Shown here in pieces: positions 15,700 through 30,160 of a stretch of 64,000 bases of DNA (position 1 is its first letter; every line of letters begins with the position of its first letter). A model generated the notes under the pieces. The model saw only the letters and a program-made list of their open reading frames with translations. It was not told the origin of the DNA and did not search any database. This DNA comes from Rhabditoides inermis (Eukaryota > Nematoda > Chromadorea > Rhabditida > Rhabditidae), in assembly GCA_963966185.1 (NCBI GenBank), contig CAWZYM010000190.1, positions 407,001-471,000 on the forward strand, read 5' to 3'. Both the position numbers and the translations under genes were made by a program.

Positions 15700-17950
15700 G
15701 TCCGGAAAAGATAATGGAGTGCTGCAAACAAACTGGAAAGCAGGTTGGTGAAACGGATCACTTTATTTTATACGGGCAGGAGTGGTCTGAATAAGTTTGT
15801 GAATTGTATTTAATTTGAATTTTCCAATCCAGTACGACAAAGTAAGCATCATTTGCATGTCAGGGAGAGAGAATGGAGTGCTGCGAACAAACTGGAAAGC
15901 GGGTTGGTGAAACGGATCACTTTATTTTATACGGGCAGGAGTGGTCTGAATAAGTAATAAGTTTGTGATTTGTATTTAATTTGAATTTTCCAATCCAGTA
16001 CGACAAAGTGAGCATCATTTGCATGTCCGAAAGAGATAATGGAGTGCTGCAAACAAACTGGAAAGCGGGTTGGTGAAACGGATCACTTTATTTTATACGC
16101 GCAGGAGTGGTCTGAATAAGTTTGTGAATTGTATTTCATTTCAATTTTCCAATCCAGTACGACAAAGTAAGCATCATTTCATTTACATGTCAGGGAGAGA
16201 GAATGGAGTGCTGCGAACAAACTGGAAAGCGGGTTGGTGAAACGGATCACTTTATTTTATACGGGCAGGAGTGGTCTGAATAAGTTTGTGAATTGTATTT
16301 AATTTGAATTTTCCAATCCAGTACGACAAAGTAAGCATCATTTGCATGTCAGGGAGAGAGAATGGAGTGCTGCGAACAAACTGGAAAGCGGGTTGGTGAA
16401 ACGGATCACTTTATTTTATACGGGCAGGAGTGGTCTGAATAAGTTTGTGAATTGTATTTAATTTGAATTTTCCAATCCAGTACGACAAAGTAAGCATCAT
16501 TTGCATGTCCGGAAGAGATAATGGAGTGCTGCGAACAAACTGGAAAGCGGGTTGGTGAAACGGATCACTTTATTTTATACGGGCAGGAGTGGTCTGAATA
16601 AGTTTGTGATTTGTATTTAATTTGAATTTTCCAATCCAGTACGACAAAGTAAGCATCATTTGCATGTCCGGAAGAGATAATGGAGTGCTGCGAACAAACT
16701 GGAAAGCGGGTTGGTGAAACGGATCACTTTATTTTATACGGGCAGGAGTGGTCTGAATAAGTTTGTGATTTGTATTTAATTTGAATTTTCCAATCCAGTA
16801 CGACAAAGTAAGCATCATTTGCATGTCCGGAAAAGATAATGGAGTGCTGCAAACAAACTGGAAAGCAGGTTGGTGAAACGGATCACTTTATTTTATACGG
16901 GCAGGAGTGGTCTGAATAAGTTTGTGAATTGTATTTAATTTGAATTTTCCAATCCAGTACGACAAAGTAAGCATCATTTGCATGTCAGGGAGAGAGAATG
17001 GAGTGCTGCGAACAAACTGGAAAGCGGGTTGGTGAAACGGATCACTTTATTTTATACGGGCAGGAGTGGTCTGAATAAGTAATAAGTTTGTGATTTGTAT
17101 TTAATTTGAATTTTCCAATCCAGTACGACAAAGTGAGCATCATTTGCATGTCCGAAAGAGATAATGGAGTGCTGCAAACAAACTGGAAAGCGGGTTGGTG
17201 AAACGGATCACTTTATTTTATACGCGCAGGAGTGGTCTGAATAAGTTTGTGAATTGTATTTCATTTCAATTTTCCAATCCAGTACGACAAAGTAAGCATC
17301 ATTTCATTTACATGTCAGGGAGAGAGAATGGAGTGCTGCGAACAAACTGGAAAGCGGGTTGGTGAAACGGATCACTTTATTTTATACGGGCAGGAGTGGT
17401 CTGAATAAGTTTGTGAATTGTATTTAATTTGAATTTTCCAATCCAGTACGACAAAGTAAGCATCATTTGCATGTCAGGGAGAGAGAATGGAGTGCTGCGA
17501 ACAAACTGGAAAGCGGGTTGGTGAAACGGATCACTTTATTTTATACGGGCAGGAGTGGTCTGAATAAGTTTGTGAATTGTATTTAATTTGAATTTTCCAA
17601 TCCAGTACGACAAAGTAAGCATCATTTGCATGTCCGGAAGAGATAATGGAGTGCTGCGAACAAACTGGAAAGCGGGTTGGTGAAACGGATCACTTTATTT
17701 TATACGGGCAGGAGTGGTCTGAATAAGTTTGTGATTTGTATTTAATTTGAATTTTCCAATCCAGTACGACAAAGTAAGCATCATTTGCATGTCCGGAAGA
17801 GATAATGGAGTGCTGCGAACAAACTGGAAAGCGGGTTGGTGAAACGGATCACTTTATTTTATACGGGCAGGAGTGGTCTGAATAAGTTTGTGATTTGTAT
17901 TTAATTTGAATTTTCCAATCCAGTACGACAAAGTAAGCATCATTGGAATG
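15700..17950 (+). repeat. 1,125-bp tandem duplication marked by a 7-bp insertion
   Basis: The same private 7-bp insertion (TAAGTAATAAGTTTG in place of TAAGTTTG) occurs near 15,951 and 17,076, 1,125 bp apart. That is seven monomers plus one 5-bp slip and the 7-bp insertion. The neighbouring variant monomers also match, including a shared change of TTTGCATG to TTTACATG after the slip (about 16,184 and 17,308). The block was therefore duplicated as a unit after both mutations arose. Limits are approximate. Confidence 0.8.
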
Positions 17951-20900
17951 TCAGGGAGAGAGAATGGAGTGCTGCGAACAAACTGGAAAGCGGGTTGGTG
18001 AAACGGATAATTTTATTTTATACGGGCAGGAGTGGTCTGAATAAGTTTGTGATTTGTATTTAATTTGAATTTTCCAATCCAGTACGACAAACTAAGCATC
18101 ATTTGCATGTCCGGAAGAGAAAATGGAGTGCTGCGAACAAAATGGAAAGCGGGTTGGTGAAACGGATCACTTTATTTTATACGGGCAGGAGTGGTCTGAA
18201 TAAGTTTGTGATTTGTAATTAATTTGAATTTTCCAATCCAGTACGACAAAGTAAGCATCATTTGCATGTCCGGAAGAGATAATGGAGTGCTGCAAACAAA
18301 CTGGAAAGCAGGTTGGTGAAACGGATCACTTTATTTTATACGGGCAGGAGTGGTCTGAATAAGTTTGTGAATTGTATTTAATTTGAATTTTCCAATCCAG
18401 TACGACAAAGTAAGCATCATTTGCATGTCAGGGAGAGAGAATGGAGTGCTGCGAACAAACTGGAAAGCGGGTTGGTGAAACGGATCACTTTATTTTATAC
18501 GGGCAGGAGTGGTCTGAATAAGTTTGTGAATTGTATTTCATTTCAATTTTCCAATCCAGTACGACAAAGTAAGCATCATTTCATTTGCATGTCAGGGAGA
18601 GAGAATGGAGTGCTGCGAACAAACTGGAAAGCGGGTTGGTGAAACGGATCACTTTATTTTATACGGGGAGGAGTGGTCTGAATAAGTTTGTGAATTGTAT
18701 TTAATTTGAATTTTCCAATCCAGTACGACAAAGTAAGCATCATTTGCATGTCAGGGAGAGAGAATGGAGTGCTGCGAACAAACTGGAAAGCGGGTTGGTG
18801 AAACGGATCACTTTATTTTATACGGGCAGGAGTGGTCTGAATAAGTTTGTGAATTGTATTTAATTTGAATTTTCCAATCCAGTACGACAAAGTAAGCATC
18901 ATTTGCAAGTCAGGGAGAGAGAATGGAGTGCTGCGAACAAACTGGAAAGCGGGTTGGTGAAACGGATCACTTATTTTTATACGGGCAGTAGTGGTCTGAA
19001 TAAGTTTGTGCTTTGTATTTAATTTGAATTTTCCAATCCAGTACGACAAAGTAAGCATCATTTGCATGTCCGGAAGAGATAATGGAGTGCTGCGAACAAA
19101 CTGGAAAGCGGGTTGGTGAAACGGATCACTTTATTTTATACGGGCAGGAGTGGTCTGAATAAGTTTGTGATTTGTATTTAATTTGAATTTTCCAATCCAG
19201 TACGACAAAGTAAGCATCATTTGCATGTCAGGGAGAGAGTATGAAGTGCTGCGAACAAACTGGAAAGCGGGTTGGTGAAACGGATCACTTTATTTTATAC
19301 GGGCAGGAGTGGTCTGAATAAGTTTGTGAATTGTATTTCATTTCAATTTTCCAATCCAGTACGACAAAGTAAGCATCATTTGCATGTCAGGGAGAGAGAA
19401 TGGAGTGCTGCGAACAAACTGGGAAGCGGGTTGGTGAAACGGATCACTTTATTTTATACGGGCAGGAGTGGTCTGAATAAGTTTGTGATTTGTATTAAAT
19501 TTGAATTTTCAAATCCAGTACGACAAAGTAAGCATCATTTGCATGTCAGGGAGAGAGAATGGAGTGCTGCGAACAAACTGGAAAGCGGGTTGGTGAAACG
19601 GATCACTTTATTTTATACGGGCAGGAGTGGTCTGAATAAGTTTGTGATTTGTATTTAATTTGAATTTTCCAATCCAGTACGACAAAGTAAGCATCATTTG
19701 CATGTCCGGAAGAGATAATGGAGTGCTGCGAACAAACTGGAAAGCGGGTTGGTGAAACGGATCACTTTATTTTATACGGGCAGGAGTGGTCTGAATAAGT
19801 TTGTGATTTGTATTTAATTTGAATTTTCCAATCCAGTACGACAAAGTAAGCATCATTTGCATGTCAGGGAGAGAGAATGAAGTGCTGCGAACAAACTGGA
19901 AAGCGGGTTGGTGAAACGGATCACTTTATTTTATACGGGCAGGAGTGGTCTGAATAAGTTTGTGATTTGTATTTAATTTTAATTTTCCAATCCAGTACGA
20001 CAAAGTAAGCATCATTTGCATGTCCGGAAGAGATAATGGAGTGCTGCGAACAAACTGGAAAGCGGGTTGGTGAAACGGATCACTTTATTTTATACGGGCA
20101 GGAGTGGTCTGAATAAGTTTGTGATTTGTATTTAATTTGAATTTTCCAATCCAGTACGACAAAGTAAGCATCATTTGCATGTCAGGGAGAGAGAATGGAG
20201 TGCTGCGAACAAACTGGAAAGCGGGTTGGTGAAACGGATCACTTTATTTTATACGGGCAGGAGTGGTCTGAATAAGTTTGTGATTTGTATTTAATTTGAA
20301 TTTTCCAATCCAGTACGACAAAGTAAGCATCATTTGCATGTCAGGGAGAGAGAATGGAGTGCTGCGAACAAACTGGAAAGCGGGTTGGTGAAACGGATAA
20401 TTTTATTTTATACGGGCAGGAGTGGTCTGAATAAGTTTGTGATTTGTATTTAATTTGAATTTTCCAATCCAGTACGACAAACTAAGCATCATTTGCATGT
20501 CCGGAAGAGAAAATGGAGTGCTGCGAACAAAATGGAAAGCGGGTTGGTGAAACGGATCACTTTATTTTATACGGGCAGGAGTGGTCTGAATAAGTTTGTG
20601 ATTTGTATTTAATTTGAATTTTCCAATCCAGTACGACAAAGTAAGCATCATTTGCATGTCCGGAAAAGATAATGGAGTGCTGCAAACAAACTGGAAAGCA
20701 GGTTGGTGAAACGGATCACTTTATTTTATACGGGCAGGAGTGGTCTGAATAAGTTTGTGAATTGTATTTAATTTGAATTTTCCAATCCAGTACGACAAAG
20801 TAAGCATCATTTGCATGTCAGGGAGAGAGAATGGAGTGCTGCGAACAAACTGGAAAGCGGGTTGGTGAAACGGATCACTTTATTTTATACGCGCAGGAGT

Positions 20901-23869
20901 GGTCTGAATAAGTTTGTGAATTGTATTTCATTTCAATTTTCCAATCCAGTACGACAAAGTAAGCATCATTTCATTTGCATGTCAGGGAGAGAGAATGGAG
21001 TGCTGCGAACAAACTGGAAAGCGGGTTGGTGAAACGGATCACTTTATTTTATACGGGCAGGAGTGGTCTGAATAAGTTTGTGAATTGTATTTAATTTGAA
21101 TTTTCCAATCCAGTACGACAAAGTAAGCATCATTTGCATGTCCGGAAGAGATAATGGAGTGCTGCGAACAAACTGGAAAGCGGGTTGGTGAAACGGATCA
21201 CTTTATTTTATACGGGCAGGAGTGGTCTGAATAAGTTTGTGAATTGTATTTAATTTGAATTTTCCAATCCAGTACGACAAAGTAAGCATCATTTGCATGT
21301 CCGGAAGAGATAATGGAGTGCTGCGAACAAACTGGAAAGCGGGTTGGTGAAACGGATCACTTTATTTTATACGGGCAGGAGTGGTCTGAATAAGTTTGTG
21401 AATTGTATTTCATTTCAATTTTCCAATCCAGTACGACAAAGTAAGCATCATTTGCATGTCAGGGAGAGAGAATGGAGTGCTGCGAACAAACTGGGAAGCG
21501 GGTTGGTGAAACGGATCACTTTATTTTATACGGGCAGGAGTGGTCTGAATAAGTTTGTGATTTGTATTAAATTTGAATTTTCAAATCCAGTACGACAAAG
21601 TAAGCATCATTTGCATGTCAGGGAGAGAGAATGGAGTGCTGCGAACAAACTGGAAAGCGGGTTGGTGAAACGGATCACTTTATTTTATACGGGCAGGAGT
21701 GGTCTGAATAAGTTTGTGATTTGTATTTAATTTGAATTTTCCAATCCAGTACGACAAAGTAAGCATCATTTGCATGTCCGGAAGAGATAATGGAGTGCTG
21801 CGAACAAACTGGAAAGCGGGTTGGTGAAACGGATCACTTTATTTTATACGGGCAGGAGTGGTCTGAATAAGTTTGTGATTTGTATTTAATTTGAATTTTC
21901 CAATCCAGTACGACAAAGTAAGCATCATTTGCATGTCCGGAAGAGATAATGGAGTGCTGCGAACAAACTGGAAAGCGGGTTGGTGAAACGGATCACTTTA
22001 TTTTATACGGGCAGGAGTGGTCTGAATAAGTTTGTGATTTGTATTTAATTTAAATTTTCCAATCCAGTACGACAAAGTAAGCATCATTTGCATGTCAGGG
22101 AGAGAGAATGGAGTGCTGCGAACAAACTGGAAAGCGGGTTGGTGAAACGGATAATTTTATTTTATACGGGCAGGAGTGGTCTGAATAAGTTTGTGATTTG
22201 TATTTAATTTGAATTTTCCAATCCAGTACGACAAACTAAGCATCATTTGCATGTCCGGAAGAGAAAATGGAGTGCTGCGAACAAAATGGAAAGCGGGTTG
22301 GTGAAACGGATCACTTTATTTTATACGGGCAGGAGTGGTCTGAATAAGTTTGTGATTTGTATTTAATTTGAATTTTCCAATCCAGTACGACAAAGTAAGC
22401 ATCATTTGCATGTCCGGAAAAGATAATGGAGTGCTGCAAACAAACTGGAAAGCAGGTTGGTGAAACGGATCACTTTATTTTATACGGGCAGGAGTGGTCT
22501 GAATAAGTTTGTGAATTGTATTTAATTTGAATTTTCCAATCCAGTACGACAAAGTAAGCATCATTTGCATGTCAGGGAGAGAGAATGGAGTGCTGCGAAC
22601 AAACTGGAAAGCGGGTTGGTGAAACGGATCACTTTATTTTATACGGGCAGGAGTGGTCTGAATAAGTTTGTGATTTGTATTTAATTTGAATTTTCCAATC
22701 CAGTACGACAAAGTGAGCATCATTTGCATGTCCGAAAGAGATAATGGAGTGCTGCAAACAAACTGGAAAGCGGGTTGGTGAAACGGATCACTTTATTTTA
22801 TACGCGCAGGAGTGGTCTGAATAAGTTTGTGAATTGTATTTCATTTCAATTTTCCAATCCAGTACGACAAAGTAAGCATCATTTCATTTGCATGTCAGGG
22901 AGAGAGAATGGAGTGCTGCGAACAAACTGGAAAGCGGGTTGGTGAAACGGATCACTTTATTTTATACGGGCAGGAGTGGTCTGAATAAGTTTGTGAATTG
23001 TATTTAATTTGAATTTTCCAATCCAGTACGACAAAGTAAGCATCATTTGCATGTCAGGGAGAGAGAATGGAGTGCTGCGAACAAACTGGAAAGCGGGTTG
23101 GTGAAACGGATCACTTTATTTTATACGGGCAGGAGTGGTCTGAATAAGTTTGTGAATTGTATTTAATTTGAATTTTCCAATCCAGTACGACAAAGTAAGC
23201 ATCATTTGCATGTCCGGAAGAGATAATGGAGTGCTGCGAACAAACTGGAAAGCGGGTTGGTGAAACGGATCACTTTATTTTATACGGGCAGGAGTGGTCT
23301 GAATAAGTTTGTGATTTGTATTTAATTTGAATTTTCCAATCCAGTACGACAAAGTAAGCATCATTTGCATGTCCGGAAGAGAAAATGGAGTGCTGCGAAC
23401 AAAATGGAAAGCGGGTTGGTGAAACGGATCACTTTATTTTATACGGGCAGGAGTGGTCTGAATAAGTTTGTGATTTGTAATTAATTTGAATTTTCCAATC
23501 CAGTACGACAAAGTAAGCATCATTTGCATGTCCGGAAGAGATAATGGAGTGCTGCAAACAAACTGGAAAGCAGGTTGGTGAAACGGATCACTTTATTTTA
23601 TACGGGCAGGAGTGGTCTGAATAAGTTTGTGAATTGTATTTAATTTGAATTTTCCAATCCAGTACGACAAAGTAAGCATCATTTGCATGTCAGGGAGAGA
23701 GAATGGAGTGCTGCGAACAAACTGGAAAGCGGGTTGGTGAAACGGATCACTTTATTTTATACGGGCAGGAGTGGTCTGAATAAGTTTGTGATTTGTATTT
23801 AATTTGAAATTTCCAATCCAGTACGACAAAGTGAGCATCATTTGCATGTCCGAAAGAGATAATGGAGTG

Positions 23870-26800
23870 CTGCAAACAAACTGGAAAGCGGGTTGGTGAA
23901 ACGGATCACTTTATTTTATACGGGCAGGAGTGGTCTGAATAAGTTTGTGAATTGTATTTCATTTCAATTTTCCAATCCAGTACGACAAAGTAAGCATCAT
24001 TTCATTTGCATGTCAGGGAGAGAGAATGGAGTGCTGCGAACAAACTGGAAAGCGGGTTGGTGAAACGGATCACTTTATTTTATACGGGCAGGAGTGGTCT
24101 GAATAAGTTTGTGAATTGTATTTAATTTGAATTTTCCAATCCAGTACGACAAAGTAAGCATCATTTGCATGTCAGGGAGAGAGAATGGAGTGCTGCGAAC
24201 AAACTGGAAAGCGGGTTGGTGAAACGGATCACTTTATTTTATACGGGCAGGAGTGGTCTGAATAAGTTTGTGAATTGTATTTAATTTGAATTTTCCAATC
24301 CAGTACGACAAAGTAAGCATCATTTGCAAGTCAGGGAGAGAGAATGGAGTGCTGCGAACAAACTGGAAAGCGGGTTGGTGAAACGGATCACTTATTTTTA
24401 TACGGGCAGTAGTGGTCTGAATAAGTTTGTGCTTTGTATTTAATTTGAATTTTCCAATCCAGTACGACAAAGTAAGCATCATTTGCATGTCAGGGAGAGA
24501 GAATGGAGTGCTGCGAACAAACTGGAAAGCGGGTTGGTGAAACGGATCACTTTATTTTATACGGGCAGGAGTGGTCTGAATAAGTTTGTGAATTGTATTT
24601 AATTTGAATTTTCCAATCCAGTACGACAAAGTAAGCATCATTTGCATGTCAGGGAGAGAGAATGGAGTGCTGCGAACAAACTGGAAAGCGGGTTGGTGAA
24701 ACGGATCACTTTATTTTATACGGGCAGGAGTGGTCTGAATAAGTTTGTGATTTGTATTTAATTTGAATTTTCCAATCCAGTACGACAAACTAAGCATCAT
24801 TTGCATGTCCGGGAGAGAGAATGGAGTGCTGCGAACAAACTGGAAAGCGGGTTGGTGAAACGGATCATTTTATTTTATACAGGCAGGAGTGGTCTGAATA
24901 AGTTTGTGATTTGTAATTAATTTGAACTTTCCAATCCAGTACGACAAAGTAAACATCATTTGCATGTCAGGGAGAGAGAATGGAGTGCTGCGAACAAACT
25001 GGAAAGCGGGTTGGTGAAACTGATCACTTTATTTTTATACGGGCAGGAGTGGTCTGAATAAGTTTGTGACTTGTATTTTATTTGAATTTTCCAATCCAGT
25101 ACGACAAAGTAAGCATCATTTGCATGTCCGGAAGAGATAATGGAGTGCTGCGAACAAACTGGAAAGCGGGTTGGTGAAACTGATCACTTTATTTTATACG
25201 GGCAGGAGTGGTCTGAATAAGTTTGTGATTTGTATTTAATTTGAATTTTCCAATCCAGTACGACAAAGTAAGCATAATTTGCATGTCCGGGAGAGAGAAT
25301 GGAGTGCTGCGAACAAACTGGAAAGCGGGTTGGTGAAACGGATCACTTTATTTTATACGGGCAGGAGTGGTCTGAATAAGTTTGTGATTTGTATATAATT
25401 TGAATTTTCCAATCCAGTATGACAAAGTAAGCATCATTTGCATGTCCGCAAGAGATAATGGAGTGCTGCGAACAAACTGGAATACGGGTTGGTGGAACTG
25501 ATCACTTTATTTTATACGGGCAGGAGTGGTCTGAATAAGTTTGTGAATTGTATTTCATTTCAATTTTCCAATCCAGTACGACAAAGTAAGCATCATTTGC
25601 ATGTCCGAAAGAGATAATGGAGTGCTGCAAACAAACTGGAAAGCGGGTTGGTGAAACGGATCACTTTATTTTATACGGGCAGGAGTGGTCTGAATAAGTT
25701 TGTGAATTGTATTTCATTTCAATTTTCCAATCCAGTACGACAAAGTAAGCATCATTTCATTTGCATGTCAGGGAGAGAGAATGGAGTGCTGCGAACAAAC
25801 TGGAAAGCGGGTTGGTGAAACGGATCACTTTATTTTATACGGGCAGGAGTGGTCTGAATAAGTTTGTGAATTGTATTTAATTTGAATTTTCCAATCCAGT
25901 ACGACAAAGTAAGCATCATTTGCATGTCAGGGAGAGAGAATGGAGTGCTGCGAACAAACTGGAAAGCGGGTTGGTGAAACGGATCACTTTATTTTATACG
26001 GGCAGGAGTGGTCTGAATAAGTTTGTGAATTGTATTTAATTTGAATTTTCCAATCCAGTACGACAAAGTAAGCATCATTTGCAAGTCAGGGAGAGAGAAT
26101 GGAGTGCTGCGAACAAACTGGAAAGCGGGTTGGTGAAACGGATCACTTATTTTTATACGGGCAGTAGTGGTCTGAATAAGTTTGTGCTTTGTATTTAATT
26201 TGAATTTTCCAATCCAGTACGACAAAGTAAGCATCATTTGCATGTCAGGGAGAGAGAATGGAGTGCTGCGAACAAACTGGAAAGCGGGTTGGTGAAACGG
26301 ATCACTTTATTTTATACGGGCAGGAGTGGTCTGAATAAGTTTGTGAATTGTATTTAATTTGAATTTTCCAATCCAGTACGACAAAGTAAGCATCATTTGC
26401 ATGTCAGGGAGAGAGAATGGAGTGCTGCGAACAAACTGGAAAGCGGGTTGGTGAAACGGATCACTTTATTTTATACGGGCAGGAGTGGTCTGAATAAGTT
26501 TGTGATTTGTATTTAATTTGAATTTTCCAATCCAGTACGACAAACTAAGCATCATTTGCATGTCCGGGAGAGAGAATGGAGTGCTGCGAACAAACTGGAA
26601 AGCGGGTTGGTGAAACGGATCATTTTATTTTATACAGGCAGGAGTGGTCTGAATAAGTTTGTGATTTGTAATTAATTTGAACTTTCCAATCCAGTACGAC
26701 AAAGTAAACATCATTTGCATGTCAGGGAGAGAGAATGGAGTGCTGCGAACAAACTGGAAAGCGGGTTGGTGAAACTGATCACTTTATTTTTATACGGGCA

Positions 26801-27320
26801 GGAGTGGTCTGAATAAGTTTGTGACTTGTATTTTATTTGAATTTTCCAATCCAGTACGACAAAGTAAGCATCATTTGCATGTCCGGAAGAGATAATGGAG
26901 TGCTGCGAACAAACTGGAAAGCGGGTTGGTGAAACTGATCACTTTATTTTATACGGGCAGGAGTGGTCTGAATAAGTTTGTGATTTGTATTTAATTTGAA
27001 TTTTCCAATCCAGTACGACAAAGTAAGCATAATTTGCATGTCCGGGAGAGAGAATGGAGTGCTGCGAACAAACTGGAAAGCGGGTTGGTGAAACGGATCA
27101 CTTTATTTTATACGGGCAGGAGTGGTCTGAATAAGTTTGTGATTTGTATATAATTTGAATTTTCCAATCCAGTATGACAAAGTAAGCATCATTTGCATGT
27201 CCGCAAGAGATAATGGAGTGCTGCGAACAAACTGGAATACGGGTTGGTGGAACTGATCACTTTATTTTATACGGGCAGGAGTGGTCTGAATAAGTTTGTG
27301 AATTGTATTTCATTTCAATT
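23870..27320 (+). repeat. 1,755-bp higher-order duplication
   Basis: The octamer-lacking marker monomer at 24,234 recurs at 25,989 (offset 1,755). The private variant GGAATACGGGTTGGTGGAAC near 25,480 recurs near 27,235 with the same offset. Shared rare changes (TATACAGGCAGG, GTAAACATC, GTATATAATTTG) lie between them. From about 24.7 kb rightward the monomers are more divergent from the left-hand consensus than those before it. Limits are approximate. Confidence 0.8.
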
Positions 27321-30160
27321 TTCCAATCCAGTACGACAAAGTAAGCATCATTTGCATGTCAGGGAGAGAGAATGGAGTGCTGCGAACAAACTGGAAAGCG
27401 GGTTGGTGAAACGGATCACTTTATTTTATACGGGCAGGAGTGGTCTGAATAAGTTTGTGAATTGTATTTAATTTGAATTTTCCAATCCAGTACGACAAAG
27501 TAAGCATCATTTGCATGTCAGGGAGAGAGAATGGAGTGCTGCGAACAAACTGGAAAGCGGGTTGGTGAAACGGATCACTTTATTTTATACGGGCAGGAGT
27601 GGTCTGAATAAGTTTGTGAATTGTATTTAATTTGAATTTTCCAATCCAGTACGACAAAGTGAGCATCATTTGCATGTCAGGGAGAGAGAATGGAGTGCTG
27701 CGAACAAACTGGAAAGCGGGTTGGTGAAACTGATCACTTTATTTTATACGGGCAGGAGTGGTCTGAATAAGTTTGTGAATTGTATTTCATTTCAATTTTC
27801 CAATCCAGTACGACAAAGTAAGCATCATTTGCATGTCAGGGAGAGAGAATGGAGTGCTGCGAACAAACTGGAAAGCGGGTTGGTGAAACGGATCACTTTA
27901 TTTTATACGGGCAGGAGTGGTCTGAATAAGTTTGTGAATTGTATTTAATTTGAATTTTCCAATCCAGTACGACAAAGTAAGCATCATTTGCATGTCAGGG
28001 AGAGAGAATGGAGTGCTGCGAACAAACTGGAAAGCGGGTTGGTGAAACGGATCACTTTATTTTATACGGGCAGGAGTGGTCTGAATATGTTTGTGAATTG
28101 TATTTAATTTGAATTTTCCAATCCAGTACGACAAAGTGAGCATCATTTGCATGTCAGGGAGAGAGAATGGAGTGCTGCGAACAAACTGGAAAGCGGGTTG
28201 GTGAAACGGATCACTTTAGTTTATACGAACAGGAGTAGTCTGAATAAGTTTGTGATTTGTATTTAATTTGAATTTTCCAATCCAGTACGACAAAGTAAGC
28301 ATAATTTGCATGTCCGGGAGAGAGAATGGAGTGCTGCGAACAAACTGGAAAGCGGGTTGGTGAAACGGATCACTTTATTTTATAGGGGCAGGAGTGGTTT
28401 GAATAAGTTTGTGATTTGTATTTAATTTGAATTTTCCAATCCAGTACGACAAAGTTAGCATCATTTGCATGTCAGGGAGAGAGAATGGAGTGCTGCGAAC
28501 AAACTGGAAAGCGGGTTGGTGAAACGGATCACTTTATTTTATAGGGGCAGGAGTGGTCTGAATAAGTTTGTGATTTGTATTTAATTTGAATTTTCCAATC
28601 CAGTACGACAAAGTAAGCATAATTTGCATGTCCGGGAGAGAGAATGGAGTGCTGCGAACAAACTGGAAAGCGGGTTGGTGAAACGGATCACTTTATTTTA
28701 TACGGGCAGGAGTGGTCTGAATAAGTTTGTGAATTGTATTTCATTTCAATTTTCCAATCCAGTACGACAAAGTAAGCATCATTTGCATGTCAGGGAGAGA
28801 GAATGGAGTGCTGCGAACAAACTGGAAAGCGGGTTGGTGAAACGGATCACTTTATTTTATACGGGCAGGAGTGGTCTGAATAAGTTTGTGAATTGTATTT
28901 AATTTGAATTTTCCAATCCAGTACGACAAAGTAAGCATCATTTGCATGTCAGGGAGAGAGAATGGAGTGCTGCGAACAAACTGGAAAGCGGGTTGGTGAA
29001 ACGGATCACTTTATTTTATACGGGCAGGAGTGGTCTGAATAAGTTTGTGAATTGTATTTAATTTGAATTTTCCAATCCAGTACGACAAAGTGAGCATCAT
29101 TTGCATGTCAGGGAGAGAGAATGGAGTGCTGCGAACAAACTGGAAAGCGGGTTGGTGAAACTGATCACTTTATTTTATACGGGCAGGAGTGGTCTGAATA
29201 AGTTTGTGAATTGTATTTCATTTCAATTTTCCAATCCAGTACGACAAAGTAAGCATCATTTGCATGTCAGGGAGAGAGAATGGAGTGCTGCGAACAAACT
29301 GGAAAGCGGGTTGGTGAAACGGATCACTTTATTTTATACGGGCAGGAGTGGTCTGAATAAGTTTGTGAATTGTATTTAATTTGAATTTTCCAATCCAGTA
29401 CGACAAAGTAAGCATCATTTGCATGTCAGGGAGAGAGAATGGAGTGCTGCGAACAAACTGGAAAGCGGGTTGGTGAAACGGATCACTTTATTTTATACGG
29501 GCAGGAGTGGTCTGAATAAGTTTGTGAATTGTATTTAATTTGAATTTTCCAATCCAGTACGACAAAGTGAGCATCATTTGCATGTCAGGGAGAGAGAATG
29601 GAGTGCTGCGAACAAACTGGAAAGCGGGTTGGTGAAACGGATCACTTTAGTTTATACGAACAGGAGTAGTCTGAATAAGTTTGTGATTTGTATTTAATTT
29701 GAATTTTCCAATCCAGTACGACAAAGTAAGCATAATTTGCATGTCCGGGAGAGAGAATGGAGTGCTGCGAACAAACTGGAAAGCGGGTTGGTGAAACGGA
29801 TCACTTTATTTTATAGGGGCAGGAGTGGTTTGAATAAGTTTGTGATTTGTATTTAATTTGAATTTTCCAATCCAGTACGACAAAGTTAGCATCATTTGCA
29901 TGTCAGGGAGAGAGAATGGAGTGCTGCGAACAAACTGGAAAGCGGGTTGGTGAAACGGATCACTTTATTTTATAGGGGCAGGAGTGGTCTGAATAAGTTT
30001 GTGATTTGTATTTAATTTGAATTTTCCAATCCAGTACGACAAAGTAAGCATAATTTGCATGTCCGGGAGAGAGAATGGAGTGCTGCGAACAAACTGGAAA
30101 GCGGGTTGGTGAAACGGATCACTTTATTTTATACGGGCAGGAGTGGTCTGAATAAGTTTG
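27300..30160 (+). repeat. 1,431-bp higher-order duplication (exactly nine monomers)
   Basis: The marker monomers at 27,670 and 29,101 and the rare variant TTTAGTTTATACGAACAGG near 28,217 and 29,648 are each 1,431 bp apart, exactly 9 x 159. The copies are nearly identical, including the rare TTTTATAGGGGCAGG change, so the duplication looks recent. Confidence 0.8.

Noticed and set aside
837..29379. Open frames of 60-128 codons across the satellite, on both strands, with repeated peptide HVREREWSAANKLESGLV
   Set aside because: The 159-bp monomer is exactly 53 codons, so any frame without stops repeats itself. The usual monomer has an in-frame TAA (GTATTTAATTTG), removed only in variants such as ATTTCATTTC. 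The 5-bp slips shift the frame. There is no splice, promoter or composition sign of a gene.
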